Source of the DNA: Methylobacterium sp. SyP6R
GTDB lineage: Bacteria > Pseudomonadota > Alphaproteobacteria > Rhizobiales > Beijerinckiaceae
DNA length: 64,000 bases
Reading direction: 5' to 3'
NCBI RefSeq assembly: GCF_019216885.1
Contig: NZ_JAAQRC020000001.1
Span: forward strand, 3,401,001-3,465,000
Part shown: one piece after another, positions 1-12,689 of the stretch
How the letters are laid out: each line of letters opens with the position of its first letter
How positions within the stretch are numbered: the first letter of the stretch is position 1
Translations under genes and position numbers: made by a program
Notes under the pieces: model-generated
Database searches by the model: none
Seen by the model: only the letters and a program-made list of their open reading frames with translations
Told to the model about the DNA's origin: nothing

Positions 1-2734
1 GCATCACGGTGAGCCTCAAGCCCTTCTCCTGCGCCATCGGGCCGAATTCGCGCTGGACCTGGCGGAAGAGTTCCGAGACCCGCACGATCGACAGCTGGGG
101 TTGGAGCGCCCCGGTATCGAGGCGCGAGATCTCGAGAAGCGCGGTCAGGATCTCCTCGACGGCGTCGAGGGAGGCATCGACGTTCTCGGCCAGCGTCGGG
201 TCGGTGCACCGGTCACGCTCGACGAGCGCGCTGGCATAGAGCCGGGCGGCATTGAGCGGCTGGAGGATGTCGTGGCTGGCCGCCGCCAGGAAGCGGGTCT
301 TCGAGGCGTTGGCCCCTTCGGCCTCGGCCTTGGCGCGGGTCAGCGCGGCGTTGAGGCGGGTCAGCTCCTCGGTGCGCTCGCGCACCCGGGTCTCCAGTTC
401 CTCGTTGAGGCGGGTGCGGGCCTCCTCGGCAGCGACCATGTCGGTCACGTCCGTATAGGTCGCGACCACGCCGCCATTGGGCAGGAGATTGGCGCGGATC
501 TCGATCACCCGGCCGCTCGGATGCAAGCGCAGGCGCTGCGGTCCGGATTCGAGCCGGAAGGCGGCGATGCGCTCCCGTACCAGCGTGTCGGCGTCCCGGG
601 CCCCGTAGGCTCCCCGCCCGGCATTGAAGCGGACGATGGCCTCGAGATCGATGCCGGTCTGGATCATGTCGGGCGGCAGGTCGTAGAGGTCGGCGAAGGC
701 CCGGTTCCAGACGATCAGCTTCATGTCGCGGTCGAAGACCGTGATGCCCTGCTTGGCATGATCGAGGCCGTGCTGGAGGATGTCGCGGCTGTACTGGAAC
801 GCCGCCGAGGCGTCGTCGAGGAGCTTGAGCGCCGCCTTCGGCGAGACGTTGCGGCGGCGCAGGAGCAGCGACAGGGCGAGCCGGGCCGAGGAGGCGCCGA
901 TCGCCGAGGCGAGCAGATGCTCGGCGTGGCGCAGTTCCGGCAGGCCCGCCACCGCGTCGTCGCGCAGGGGACCGCGGCCCTGTCCTTGCGCGAAGTCCTC
1001 GAAGGCCCGTATCGCCCGTTCCTCGCCGAGGAAGCGGGCCACGGTCGCGCGCAGTTCGCCCAGGGTGACGGCGCTGCGGAACAGCCGGAAGCTCGGCGCG
1101 CCCAGGCCGGCCTGATGCCCGAAAGCCTCGGCCTGCAGGCGCTCGATCGCGCTCGGCCCGCGCAGGAGCGAGAAGCCGAGATAGGCCAAGGTGTTGAGGC
1201 CGAGGCTCCACAGCGTTCCGTGGACGAGGCGGGGAAAGTCGTCGACGCCCATCAGGGCGGTCGGGCTCAAGAAGCCGATGCCGAACGGCCCGTCGGCGAT
1301 GAGCGAGGCACCCCAGCCGTCCCCGGTGACGAGGCTCGGCAGCAGGAGCGTGTAGAGCCAGACCGCGAAGCCGACCGTGAGCCCCGCGGCGGCGCCCAGG
1401 CCCGTGCCGCGGCCCCAGTAGAGCGCGCCGACGAAGGCCGGGCCGATCTGAGCCACCGCCGCGAAGGACAGAAGCCCGATCGAGGCGAGCGCCACCTCGC
1501 CGGCGACCCGCGAATAGGCGTAGGCCACCAGCACCACCGCGACGATCGCGATGCGGCGCACCACCAGCACGTAGCCGCCGAGATCCGGGGAAGCGGGTTC
1601 GGGGGAGGGGGCCCCCGCCACCAGGTTGCGCCGGCGGAGCGCCACCGGGATGACGAGGTGGTTCGAGATCATGATGGCGACCGCGACCGATTCGACGATC
1701 ACCATCGCGGTCGCCGCCGACAGGCCGCCGATGAAGGCGACGAGCGCGATGCCGTCGGCCCGCTCGTGCAGGGGCAGCGCCAGCACGGTCATGTCGCGCT
1801 GCACCGTGCCCTCCGGGAAGAGGGCGAGGCCGGCGAGCGCCAGCGGCACCACGAACAGGTTGATGAGAACGAGGTAGAGCGGGAAGGTCCAGGCCGCCCG
1901 CCCGACATCGGCGACCGCACGGTTCTCCACCACCGCCATGTGGAACTGGCGCGGCAGCAGCAGCACGGCGGCGGCCGAGAGCAGGGTCTGCACGATCAGG
2001 GTGGCGGGGCCCGAGGTCTGCCCGGCGAGCGTTCCAAGGCCGTGCACCGCACTCGAGGATGCCGGTAGGTCGCGCAGCATCCAGCCCACCACGAAGCCGC
2101 CAACGGTGAGGAAGGCGAGCAGCTTGACGAGGGATTCGAGCGCCACCGCGAGCGTCAGCCCGTCCTGGTGCTCGGTGGCGTCGGCATGACGGGTGCCGAA
2201 GGCGACCGCGAAGCCCGCCAGCACCAGGGCCACGAACAGGCCGAGATCCCCCAGCATGCCGGCCGGCGCCCCGACCCCGTCGGTGGCGGTGAGGAAGACC
2301 TGGAGCGAGGCCGCCACCGCCCGCAATTGCAAGGCGATATAGGGCACCGCCCCCACCACGGCGATCAGGCAGACCAGGGCGGCGATGCGCTCGCTCTTGC
2401 CGTAGCGGGCGGCGATGAAATCGGCGATCGAGGTCGAGTTCTGGGCCTTGGCGATCCGCACCACCCGGGCGACCAGCCGATGCCCGAGGCCAACCACCAG
2501 GATCGGGCCGACATAGATGGTGAGGAAGTCGAGACCGGCATGGCTGGCGAGGCCGACCGAGCCGAAGAAGGTCCAGGAGGTGCAGTAGACCGCGAGCGAC
2601 AGGGCGTAGATCGTCGGCCGCACCCGCGCGTCGCGCATCAGCGTCCGCCCGGCCACGTCGCCCCAATGGGCCACCGCGAACAGGGCGCAAATGTAGACGA
2701 GGGCCGCCAGTACCACCGTCCAGCCCGCGATCAT
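1..2734 (-). CDS. Sodium/solute symporter-like hybrid sensor histidine kinase (partial, C-terminus outside window)
   Basis: Membrane sensor kinase of the NahK/ErcS'-like type in which a transporter-like module replaces a simple input domain. About 911 residues are visible; the frame runs off the window edge, so the C-terminus is missing. Residues 1 to about 500 are strongly hydrophobic and SSS-like (for example STSIADFIAARYGKSERIA and TEHQDGLTLAVALESL). A PAS region follows at about 640-760, then a coiled-coil linker (RVRERTEEL), then a HisKA box with ASHDILQPLNAARLY near residue 820. The ATG at 2734 gives a short leader directly into the first membrane segment. The ATPase and probable receiver domains would lie outside the window. 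Ligand unknown. The architecture is clear; whether the symporter half transports is not. Confidence 0.85.
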   Translation of the reverse strand, partial: MIAGWTVVLAALVYICALFAVAHWGDVAGRTLMRDARVRPTIYALSLAVYCTSWTFFGSVGLASHAGLDFLTIYVGPILVVGLGHRLVARVVRIAKAQNSTSIADFIAARYGKSERIAALVCLIAVVGAVPYIALQLRAVAASLQVFLTATDGVGAPAGMLGDLGLFVALVLAGFAVAFGTRHADATEHQDGLTLAVALESLVKLLAFLTVGGFVVGWMLRDLPASSSAVHGLGTLAGQTSGPATLIVQTLLSAAAVLLLPRQFHMAVVENRAVADVGRAAWTFPLYLVLINLFVVPLALAGLALFPEGTVQRDMTVLALPLHERADGIALVAFIGGLSAATAMVIVESVAVAIMISNHLVIPVALRRRNLVAGAPSPEPASPDLGGYVLVVRRIAIVAVVLVAYAYSRVAGEVALASIGLLSFAAVAQIGPAFVGALYWGRGTGLGAAAGLTVGFAVWLYTLLLPSLVTGDGWGASLIADGPFGIGFLSPTALMGVDDFPRLVHGTLWSLGLNTLAYLGFSLLRGPSAIERLQAEAFGHQAGLGAPSFRLFRSAVTLGELRATVARFLGEERAIRAFEDFAQGQGRGPLRDDAVAGLPELRHAEHLLASAIGASSARLALSLLLRRRNVSPKAALKLLDDASAAFQYSRDILQHGLDHAKQGITVFDRDMKLIVWNRAFADLYDLPPDMIQTGIDLEAIVRFNAGRGAYGARDADTLVRERIAAFRLESGPQRLRLHPSGRVIEIRANLLPNGGVVATYTDVTDMVAAEEARTRLNEELETRVRERTEELTRLNAALTRAKAEAEGANASKTRFLAAASHDILQPLNAARLYASALVERDRCTDPTLAENVDASLDAVEEILTALLEISRLDTGALQPQLSIVRVSELFRQVQREFGPMAQEKGLRLTVM

Positions 2735-2800
2735 CGCAATCGGCCCATCTCCGGCCCGGGGAACCGGGCGTTGCACATGGTCGGGGCTTTAGAGCATGTG

Positions 2801-2820
2801 GGGGGCGCAATCACGCCCCC
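2801..2820 (-). terminator. Hairpin after the metallothionein gene
   Basis: A 7-bp perfect stem (GGGGGCG / CGCCCCC) with a 6-base loop lies 10 bases past the stop codon of the metallothionein gene. There is no clear U tract, so termination is only plausible. Confidence 0.35.
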
Positions 2821-2830
2821 GGGTGTCGCG

Positions 2831-3004
2831 TCAGCCGTGGCAGGTGCAGCCGGCGTGGTCGCAGCCGGCATGGTGGGGATGGCCCTCGGCGCATTCCTCG
2901 CAGCAGAAGGCCTTGCCGTCGCGGGACACGGCCTTCGCCGCGGGCACCACGCAGACGCAATCCTCGCAGGCGCACTTGACGGTTTCGGTGGTCGGGCTGG
3001 TCAT
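2831..3004 (-). CDS. bmtA: Bacterial metallothionein (SmtA/BmtA type)
   Basis: Small cytosolic zinc/cadmium-binding protein, 57 residues. It has ten Cys (11, 13, 16, 18, 34, 35, 38, 48, 53, 55) and His at 42, 50 and 56 in the layout known for Synechococcus SmtA: KCACEDCVC, then CCEECAEGH, then CDHAGCTCHG. The nine Cys and three His that form the SmtA Zn4 cluster all have counterparts; Cys35 is extra, replacing Ser in SmtA. Two further His (44, 45) may add ligands. The start ATG at 3004 overlaps the stop of the upstream ArsR-type regulator (ATGA), so the genes are translationally coupled and metal-induced expression is likely. Family assignment is firm from the Cys pattern; metal preference is inferred. 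Confidence 0.92.
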   Translation of the reverse strand: MTSPTTETVKCACEDCVCVVPAAKAVSRDGKAFCCEECAEGHPHHAGCDHAGCTCHG

Positions 3005-3336
3005 GGTTCCGGTTCCTCGTCGTGGGTGTGGTGGCCGTGCTCGTGCGGCTCGGTGAGGTGGGCGAGCATGTTGCGCAACACGTCGCGCACGTGATCGTCG
3101 TCGATCGCGTAGGCGACGTGCCGGCCGTGGCGCACCGCGCGCAGGATGCGGGCGGTGCGCAGCAGGCGCAGGTGATGCGAGGTCAGCGATTGCGAGAGTC
3201 CGAGTGCCTCGCCGATCTCGCCGACCGTGCAGGCCCTCTCCAGGCAGGCGAGTACGATGCGCAGGCGGTTCGGCTCGCCCAGGAGCCGGAACACCTCCGC
3301 CACATCCCTGACCTGCCCGGGCGACAGGGGCTGCAC
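3001..3336 (-). CDS. smtB: ArsR/SmtB-family zinc-responsive repressor
   Basis: Winged-helix metal-sensing repressor, 111 residues from the GTG at 3336 (123 if started at the ATG at 3372). The recognition helix region is SQSLTSHHLRLLR. The C-terminal helix carries D-x-H, ten residues, then H-x-x-E (DDDHV ... AHLTE), matching the alpha-5 zinc site of SmtB (D104, H106, H117, E120), followed by a His-rich tail. The GTG is preceded by GAGGAG at 9 bases. The ATG at 3372 lies inside a palindrome and has no ribosome-binding site, although it would add MCSC with two possible metal-binding Cys. The gene overlaps bmtA by four bases, so it very likely represses its own operon until zinc or cadmium binds. 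Confidence 0.9.
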   Translation of the reverse strand: MQPLSPGQVRDVAEVFRLLGEPNRLRIVLACLERACTVGEIGEALGLSQSLTSHHLRLLRTARILRAVRHGRHVAYAIDDDHVRDVLRNMLAHLTEPHEHGHHTHDEEPEP

Positions 3337-3351
3337 GCCGACCCACTCCTC

Positions 3352-3377
3352 AACACATGAGCACATATTCATGTGTT
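3352..3377 (-). promoter_or_regulatory. Probable SmtB operator palindrome
   Basis: Perfect 9-bp inverted repeat AACACATGA / TCATGTGTT with an 8-base spacer, just upstream of the GAGGAG that serves the GTG start of the SmtB-like gene. Size and placement fit the imperfect palindromes bound by ArsR/SmtB repressors; binding is inferred. Confidence 0.6.
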
Positions 3378-3523
3378 ACTGACGCAAGGAGAGTTGTCAA
3401 GTCGCGACTGCTCGTCGAGGGGGCCCGACGGCCCGGCATCGAACCGTAGCCGTACATAGGATTAAAAACCTATTCTCGATCGAGACGGATCCGGGCGGTC
3501 CTGCGCCCGAGGTCCCGGACGCG

Positions 3524-3560
3524 ATCGACCCCGCGGTGCCGACGGCACCGCGGGGTCGAT
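3524..3560 (-). terminator. Strong hairpin downstream of glgA
   Basis: A perfect 17-bp stem with a 3-base loop (arms 3524-3540 and 3544-3560) lies about 50 bases past the glgA stop, between glgA and the SmtB operon. No U tract follows on either strand, so it may end transcription or stabilise the glgA 3' end. Confidence 0.5.
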
Positions 3561-3611
3561 GAGCGCAAAACGATGAGGGCCGCGTCGTGCGCGGCGAGAT
3601 GCCGGTCCTGA

Positions 3612-5156
3612 TCAGGCCGCCGCGCGGCCGCGCATCAGATCCGCGCCGTTGCCGATCACCCGGGTGTAGAGCGAGGAATAGCCGTCGGCGGCCTTGTCCC
3701 AGCCGAACTCCCGGGCCATGGCGCTGCGGCGCATCGCGCCGAGGCGGCGCTTCGATGCGAAGGCGTCGAAGGCGCGGCGGATCGCGCCGCTCAGGCCCTT
3801 GAGCGAGGATTCACCGAACAGGAAGCCGGTGACGCCGTCCTCGACGGTGTCGGCGAGGCCCCCGGTGCGGTGGACGATCGGCAGGGAGCCGTAGCGCTGG
3901 GCGTACATCTGGGCGAGACCGCAGGGCTCGAAGCGCGACGGCATCAGCAGGAAGTCGCTGCCGGCAAACATGCGGTGGGCGTCGGTCTCCTCGAAGCCGA
4001 CCCGTACCCCGACCGAGCCGGGATGGCGCCGGGCGAGGTCGAGGAAGGCGGCCTCGAAGCGCGGCTCGCCCTGGCCGGTCACCACGAGCTGGCCGCCCTC
4101 GGCGACGATCGACTCGGCTGCCGCGAGGGTCAGGTCGACGCCCTTCTGGTGCACGAGGCGCGAGACGATGGCGAAGAGGGGCCCGCGCGAGACGCCGAGG
4201 CCGAAGCGGGTGCGGACCGCATCGGCATTCGCGCGCTTGCCCTTCCAGTCGTCCGGCTCGAACCGGGTCGCGAGGAGAGGATCGGTGCGGGGATCCCACG
4301 ATTCGTCGATGCCGTTGAGGATGCCGGCGAGCCGCCCCTGATGGGCGCGGGTCCGCAGCAGGCCGTCGAGGCCGCAGCCGAATTCCGGGGTGGTGATCTC
4401 GTGGGCGTAGGTCTCGCTCACGGTGGTGACGTGCGACGAATAGAACAGGCCCGCCTTGAGGAAGGACAGCTTGCCGTAGAACTCGACCCCGTCGATGTGG
4501 AAGGCGCTCTCCGGCACGCCGAGGCGACCGAGATTCTCCCAGGGGAACAGACCCTGATAGGCGAGGTTGTGGATGGTGAGCACCGTCGGCGTGCGCAAGC
4601 CTCGCCAGGCCAGGTAGGCCGGCGCCAGGGCCGTCTGCCAGTCGTTGAGATGCAGGAGGTCGGCACGCCACTCGGGATCGACGCCTTGCGCCAGTTCGGC
4701 AGCGGCGAGGCTGAGGCGGCCGAAGCGCAGGTCGTTGTCGGGGAAGTCGACGCCCTGGTCGCCGTAGGGCGAGCCGTCTCGCTCGTAGAGGCCGGAATTG
4801 AGGATGACGTAGACGGGCAGGCCGTCGCCGGTCTCGATCAGGCCGAGATCGCAGGGCGGCATCTCGGCGCTGCCGGCGAGATGGGCCACCACGGTGATCT
4901 CGGGGTGCCGGTCGACGACCTGGCGATAGCCCGGGATCAGGATGCGAACGTCGTAATGCTGGCGCAGAGCCCGGGGCAGGGAGGCCGCGACCTCGCCGAG
5001 GCCGCCGGTCTTGACGAAATCCGCCATTTCCGGCGTGGCGTAGAGGATCCGCGGCTTGAGCGAGCCGCGCAAACCCTCGACGGTTCCCCGCGGGGAGCCG
5101 CCAGACGGCAGAGCCGGCGCCTGCGAAGCCGACCGTGCCGACGCCGGAAATGTCAT
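3612..5156 (-). CDS. glgA: Glycogen synthase (ADP-glucose type, GT5)
   Basis: Transfers glucose from ADP-glucose to the growing alpha-1,4-glucan; cytosolic. About 514 residues. The N-terminal half has the ADP-glucose loop in FVKTGGLGEVAASLPRAL; the C-terminal half has the GT5 signature PSRFEPCGLAQMYAQRYG followed by RTGGLADTVED. The frame stays open to 5255, but the first 33 residues do not look like the family; the ATG at 5156 gives a normal-sized enzyme with a short Ala/Ser-rich leader. No glgC or glgB is in the window, but a GH13 glucosidase (228 bases upstream, same strand) and glycogen phosphorylase make this a partial glycogen locus. Function is confident; the exact start is not. Confidence 0.95.
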   Translation of the reverse strand: MTFPASARSASQAPALPSGGSPRGTVEGLRGSLKPRILYATPEMADFVKTGGLGEVAASLPRALRQHYDVRILIPGYRQVVDRHPEITVVAHLAGSAEMPPCDLGLIETGDGLPVYVILNSGLYERDGSPYGDQGVDFPDNDLRFGRLSLAAAELAQGVDPEWRADLLHLNDWQTALAPAYLAWRGLRTPTVLTIHNLAYQGLFPWENLGRLGVPESAFHIDGVEFYGKLSFLKAGLFYSSHVTTVSETYAHEITTPEFGCGLDGLLRTRAHQGRLAGILNGIDESWDPRTDPLLATRFEPDDWKGKRANADAVRTRFGLGVSRGPLFAIVSRLVHQKGVDLTLAAAESIVAEGGQLVVTGQGEPRFEAAFLDLARRHPGSVGVRVGFEETDAHRMFAGSDFLLMPSRFEPCGLAQMYAQRYGSLPIVHRTGGLADTVEDGVTGFLFGESSLKGLSGAIRRAFDAFASKRRLGAMRRSAMAREFGWDKAADGYSSLYTRVIGNGADLMRGRAAA

Positions 5157-5384
5157 GAAAGAGCCCCCACGCCGCGAGCCGGACGGATCAAGAGCGGACG
5201 ATACCGCGGCGTACTGCCACGACAACGCGCTACTCCCGCCCAGGTTCCAGTGCACTGCACAATATCATGGCGGCGCCGGGCGGCAAGAAAAATTTACGTA
5301 GATCGGAAGAAAGAAATCCCGATTCTCGCCGGTCCGCAAAGCTGTGCCGCGTGGAGCGCAGAGCTTAGGCGGGTAAAGGTCGGA

Positions 5385-7019
<1,635 letters not shown>

Positions 7020-7665
7020 ACGGGGCTCCTGCGCGTGCGGGGCTTTCGGGAGACGCCGCATTGGGCGCGATCGAGTTTTGTACGGGGGGTTGAGCGGCCG
7101 GGCGGCCGCCTTTATAGGGGCGCCCGCGGCGCGGGTTCCCCACGGGGAAGCCGTCCCGCCGCATCCGGTTCCCGCGCGCCCGCGCGCGGAGAACGAGCGT
7201 GGCACACCTGCATCACCGGTGGCCGCGACACCATCATGACGTCGCCGGCGTGGCGAGAGGATTGAGCCTCGTCCGTGCCGGGAGGTCCCGCGGCCGATTC
7301 GCCGGAAGAGCGACGTCCTGCCGCCGGAAGGTCAGACTCCGGAAGGTCGGACCCTGGCGCAACCCTGCCCTAACGGTTAGCCATTCCCCAAGGGCATTGC
7401 TTAATCCTAAGGTCCGGCCTGCGGGCGACCCCGAAAGCGTTCACACTCGCTTCAGGCCGCTCCGCCAAAATCAAGTCTCGTTTCCGTGAGACGTGTCGGG
7501 ATAGCAACACGGCGTCAGTCATACGCTCAAGCTCGTCCCGGCGTCTCGACATCGCCGTTCCACAGCCACACGATGCTGCCGTGGCCGAAGGTTTGCTGCA
7601 CGGCACGCGACACGAGATCGCGCTGCAGCAACACGAGACCTGCGGCAGGGAAGGGGGTTTCCAAG
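7020..7665. other. Intergenic region between divergent GH13 and glgP genes
   Basis: No gene is supported here. The gap must hold the promoters of both divergent genes. Visible structure: a near-repeat CCGGAAGGTCRGAC at 7324-7337 and 7339-7352 (period 15) with a weaker copy at 7301-7314, and the small palindrome CTAACGGTTAG at 7370-7380. No operator family was recognised. Confidence 0.5.
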
Positions 7666-10191
<2,526 letters not shown>

Positions 10192-10215
10192 AGCAGCCTG
10201 ACCTGAGATGAACGC

Positions 10216-10250
10216 AAGAAGCCCCGCGGCGGGAGCCGCGGGGCTTCTTT
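10216..10250 (+). terminator. Rho-independent terminator of glgP
   Basis: Perfect 15-bp stem (10216-10230 and 10235-10249) with a GGGA loop, ending in TTCTTT, 24 bases after the glgP stop. This is the clearest intrinsic terminator in the window. Confidence 0.85.
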
Positions 10251-10481
10251 GCGACCGTCCGGGCGAGCCGCAAAACCACGGCCTGCCTCGATCTTGCCCT
10301 GCCTGGAGCAAGCGCACAGTGCTGGACACGCGCCCGGCTGGGATAGGGGCATCCATGTGCCCTGCGAAGGCAACTCGGCCCCGGACTGTGTGGCGGCGGA
10401 CACCGAGAGCCGACGAGGTCCACACGTGATACCGACAGCTCACGATGCACGGCCCCTTGGCGGCGATGTCGGCACAAGCTA

Positions 10482-10499
10482 TGTACGTGATGGCGTACA
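10482..10499 (+). promoter_or_regulatory. Probable YefM-YoeB operator
   Basis: TGTACG / CGTACA inverted repeat with a 6-base spacer, ending 10 bases before the antitoxin ATG. The E. coli yefM operator is built on TGTACA-core palindromes, so binding by the YefM-YoeB complex for autoregulation is likely. Confidence 0.6.
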
Positions 10500-10509
10500 G
10501 AGACCAGCC

Positions 10510-10791
10510 ATGACCCATGTGAGCCTGACCGACTTTCGACAGAGCATCGCCGCCCATTTCGACAGGGTCGAGCGTGACCGGGAAGAGCTTGTCGTCACCC
10601 GCCAGGGTCACGAACCGCTGGTGTTGCTGCCACTCGCCGAGTTGGAGAGCCTCCGGGAGACCCTGCACCTGCTGGGCACGCCCGCCAACGCCCGGCGACT
10701 GATGCGGTCGATCGAGCAGCTCGACGCAGGTCAAACGATCGAGCGCGCGCTCATCGAACCCGATCAGCCCAAGGGGGCCGCCGGGGGATGA
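10510..10791 (+). CDS. yefM: Type II antitoxin, Phd/YefM family
   Basis: 93-residue antitoxin and autorepressor of a toxin-antitoxin module. The N-terminus (VSLTDFRQSIAAHFDRVE ... LVVTRQG) is the Phd/YefM DNA-binding fold with the typical 'x-x-R-G/N-x-x' turn followed by PLVLLPLAELESLRETL; the acidic, variable C-terminus would wrap the toxin. The ATG at 10510 follows a TGTACG palindrome by 10 bases. Its last four bases overlap the toxin start (ATGA), so the pair is translationally coupled. The two genes sit alone between the glgP terminator and the convergent opgG-like gene, consistent with a horizontally exchangeable module. Confidence 0.9.
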   Translation: MTHVSLTDFRQSIAAHFDRVERDREELVVTRQGHEPLVLLPLAELESLRETLHLLGTPANARRLMRSIEQLDAGQTIERALIEPDQPKGAAGG

Positions 10792-11060
10792 AGTTGACCT
10801 TCTCGGACGATGCCTGGAGCGATTATTTGTTCTGGCAGGGTGAGAACACGGCCACGCTGGAACGGATCAATGCTCTCATCAAGGAGATCAAACGCACCCC
10901 CTTCACGGGGACGGGCAAGCCCGAGCCTTTGAAGTTCAAGCTCAAGGGTTGGTGGTCGCGCCGGATCTCGGGGGAGCACCGACTCGTCTATCGCGTGAGT
11001 GGTTCCAGCTCGACCCATACCCTCGAGATCGCGCAATGTCGATGGCACTACGATGACTAG
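10788..11060 (+). CDS. yoeB: YoeB-family ribosome-dependent mRNA endonuclease toxin
   Basis: 90-residue RelE-fold toxin that cleaves mRNA in the ribosomal A site when the antitoxin is lost. The catalytic residues described for E. coli YoeB are present: Glu46 in GKPEPLKF, Arg65 in ISGEHRLVYRV, and a C-terminal His (87) in CRWHY, four residues later than the E. coli His83 because of a short Ser-rich insertion (SGSSSTHTL). Length and order are normal, so the toxin looks intact. The start overlaps the antitoxin stop by four bases. Confidence 0.92.
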   Translation: MKLTFSDDAWSDYLFWQGENTATLERINALIKEIKRTPFTGTGKPEPLKFKLKGWWSRRISGEHRLVYRVSGSSSTHTLEIAQCRWHYDD

Positions 11061-11119
11061 ATCATTGTCCGACGATCCGATGGCCGTTTCGTCGGACGAT
11101 GATCCAGGAAGCAACGGCG

Positions 11120-12679
11120 TCACGCCGCCGGAATATACTGATACGTCCAGGTCTCGCTCAGCGTCTCGTCCCCGCGGCGCAGGAAGAGCCGCAGTTCGAC
11201 CGGCTCCGCGCCCGTGACCGCCAGGTCGAACTCGGCCCGCCAATGGCCCGGCACGTCGTCCGGCACCGCCTCGGTGCGGGCGAGGGGGAAGGCGCCGCGC
11301 GACGCGGTGAGCACCGGTTCCGGCTTCACCCCGGCGGGCAGGCGGCCGAGCGGCTCGCCCAGGAACTCGACCACGAACTTGCGCACGCCCTTCGGCCGGT
11401 CGGTGCCGGCCTGGCCGCCATTGCCCTCGCGGGTGGCGACGACGCGGGCGAGGTTGCTCGGATAGGGCTCGTCCGCGACCCAGTGCAGGCGATAGGCGAG
11501 ATCGTGCGAGGACCCGGCGCGAGCGGGCGCAGCTGGCACCCACATCGCCACGACGTTGTCGTGGATCTCGTCGTCGGTGGCGTTCTCGACCAGCTGGACG
11601 CTGCCCTTGCCCCAATCACCCAGGGGCTCGACCCAGAGCGAGGGCCTGCGGTCGTAATAGACGCCGTCCTGGTAGTGGTCGAACAGGCGGTCGCGCTGCA
11701 TCAGGCCGAAGCCGCGCGGGCGCTCGTCGGAGAAGGCCGAGACCATGGTGCGGGGCGGGTTGCGCAGCGGGCGCCAGATCCGCTCGCCGGTGCCGGTCCA
11801 GAGGGCGAGGCCGTCGGAATCGTGCACCTCCGGGCGCCAGTCCACGGCGGTGGGCTTGGCGGTCTCGGAGAACCAGTACATCGAGGTCAGCGGTGCCAGG
11901 CCGAAGCGGCCGACATCCTTGCGCAGGTGCAGGCTCGCCTCGATGTCCATCACCACCGACTTGGTGCGGCGCATCTTGAAGCGGTAGGCGCCGGCGGCCG
12001 AGGGCCCGTCGAGGAGCGCCAGCACCGTGACGGTGTCGGATTCCGCCGCCGGGGTCTCGAACCAGACATGGGTGAAGTCCGGGAATTCCTCCGGCCGGTC
12101 CGGCATCACGGTGTCGAGGGCAAGGCCCCTTGCCGAGAGGCCGTATTGGTAGAGTTCGCCGATCGCCCGGAAATACGAGGCGCCGAGGAAGGCGACCCAG
12201 TCGTTGCGGCGCCAGTCGAGGGGGCCGCCGCGGCGCTCCTGGAAGCGGAAGCCCGCAAAGCCCGGATTCGGCGGCAGCCGCCGGGCCGGCGAATCCGCCG
12301 GCATCTCGAAGGCGGCCGGGTCGTAGATGATCTCCCGCGCCTGATCCCCCTCGACCACGTGCATCCGCACCGGCTTCTGGAAGTAGCGGCCGAGATGGAA
12401 GAAGGTGACCGGAAAGGCGCTCGGGCCGTCGGCCCAGAGCGCGTGGTCAGGCTTGAATTTCAGCTTGCCGTGGGCGTCGTAGTCGATCGCCTGAAGCACG
12501 TCGCGGTCGGGGATGGCGGGCGCCGCGTAGGGCCGGCCGGCCATCTCCCGCGCCCGCGCCTTGAGGGCGTCGAAGCTGAAGACCTCCGGTTTCCCGAGAG
12601 GCAGCTCGGCGCTCAAAACTTGAGGGCCGGAACCGAGCAGGAGCGCGGCGCCGGCAAGCAGCGTGCGGCGGTCGATCAT
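11120..12679 (-). CDS. Periplasmic glucan biosynthesis protein, MdoG/OpgG-OpgD family
   Basis: Periplasmic protein acting on the beta-glucan backbone of osmoregulated periplasmic glucans; recent work on the family indicates glucanase activity. 519 residues, the usual size. The N-terminus has a twin-arginine-like signal (DRRTLLAGAALLLG), as in OpgD rather than Sec-exported OpgG. Family blocks include LPLGKPEVFSFDALKARA, YAAPAIPDRDVLQAIDYD and EWLP-like RRPSLWVEPLGDWG. It lies 10 bases downstream of a small membrane protein gene on the same strand. No opgH glucosyltransferase is in the window, so its partner must be elsewhere. The choice between opgG and opgD is not settled, so no symbol is given. 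Confidence 0.92.
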   Translation of the reverse strand: MIDRRTLLAGAALLLGSGPQVLSAELPLGKPEVFSFDALKARAREMAGRPYAAPAIPDRDVLQAIDYDAHGKLKFKPDHALWADGPSAFPVTFFHLGRYFQKPVRMHVVEGDQAREIIYDPAAFEMPADSPARRLPPNPGFAGFRFQERRGGPLDWRRNDWVAFLGASYFRAIGELYQYGLSARGLALDTVMPDRPEEFPDFTHVWFETPAAESDTVTVLALLDGPSAAGAYRFKMRRTKSVVMDIEASLHLRKDVGRFGLAPLTSMYWFSETAKPTAVDWRPEVHDSDGLALWTGTGERIWRPLRNPPRTMVSAFSDERPRGFGLMQRDRLFDHYQDGVYYDRRPSLWVEPLGDWGKGSVQLVENATDDEIHDNVVAMWVPAAPARAGSSHDLAYRLHWVADEPYPSNLARVVATREGNGGQAGTDRPKGVRKFVVEFLGEPLGRLPAGVKPEPVLTASRGAFPLARTEAVPDDVPGHWRAEFDLAVTGAEPVELRLFLRRGDETLSETWTYQYIPAA

Positions 12680-12689
12680 CGGCGGGCCC

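Noticed and set aside
101..2068. 655-codon plus-strand frame
   Set aside because: Antisense to the sensor kinase; charged low-complexity product without domains.
213..2810. 865-codon minus-strand frame at the start of the window
   Set aside because: It is one frame off the symporter-kinase; the correct frame has clear membrane, PAS and HisKA motifs and runs off the window edge.
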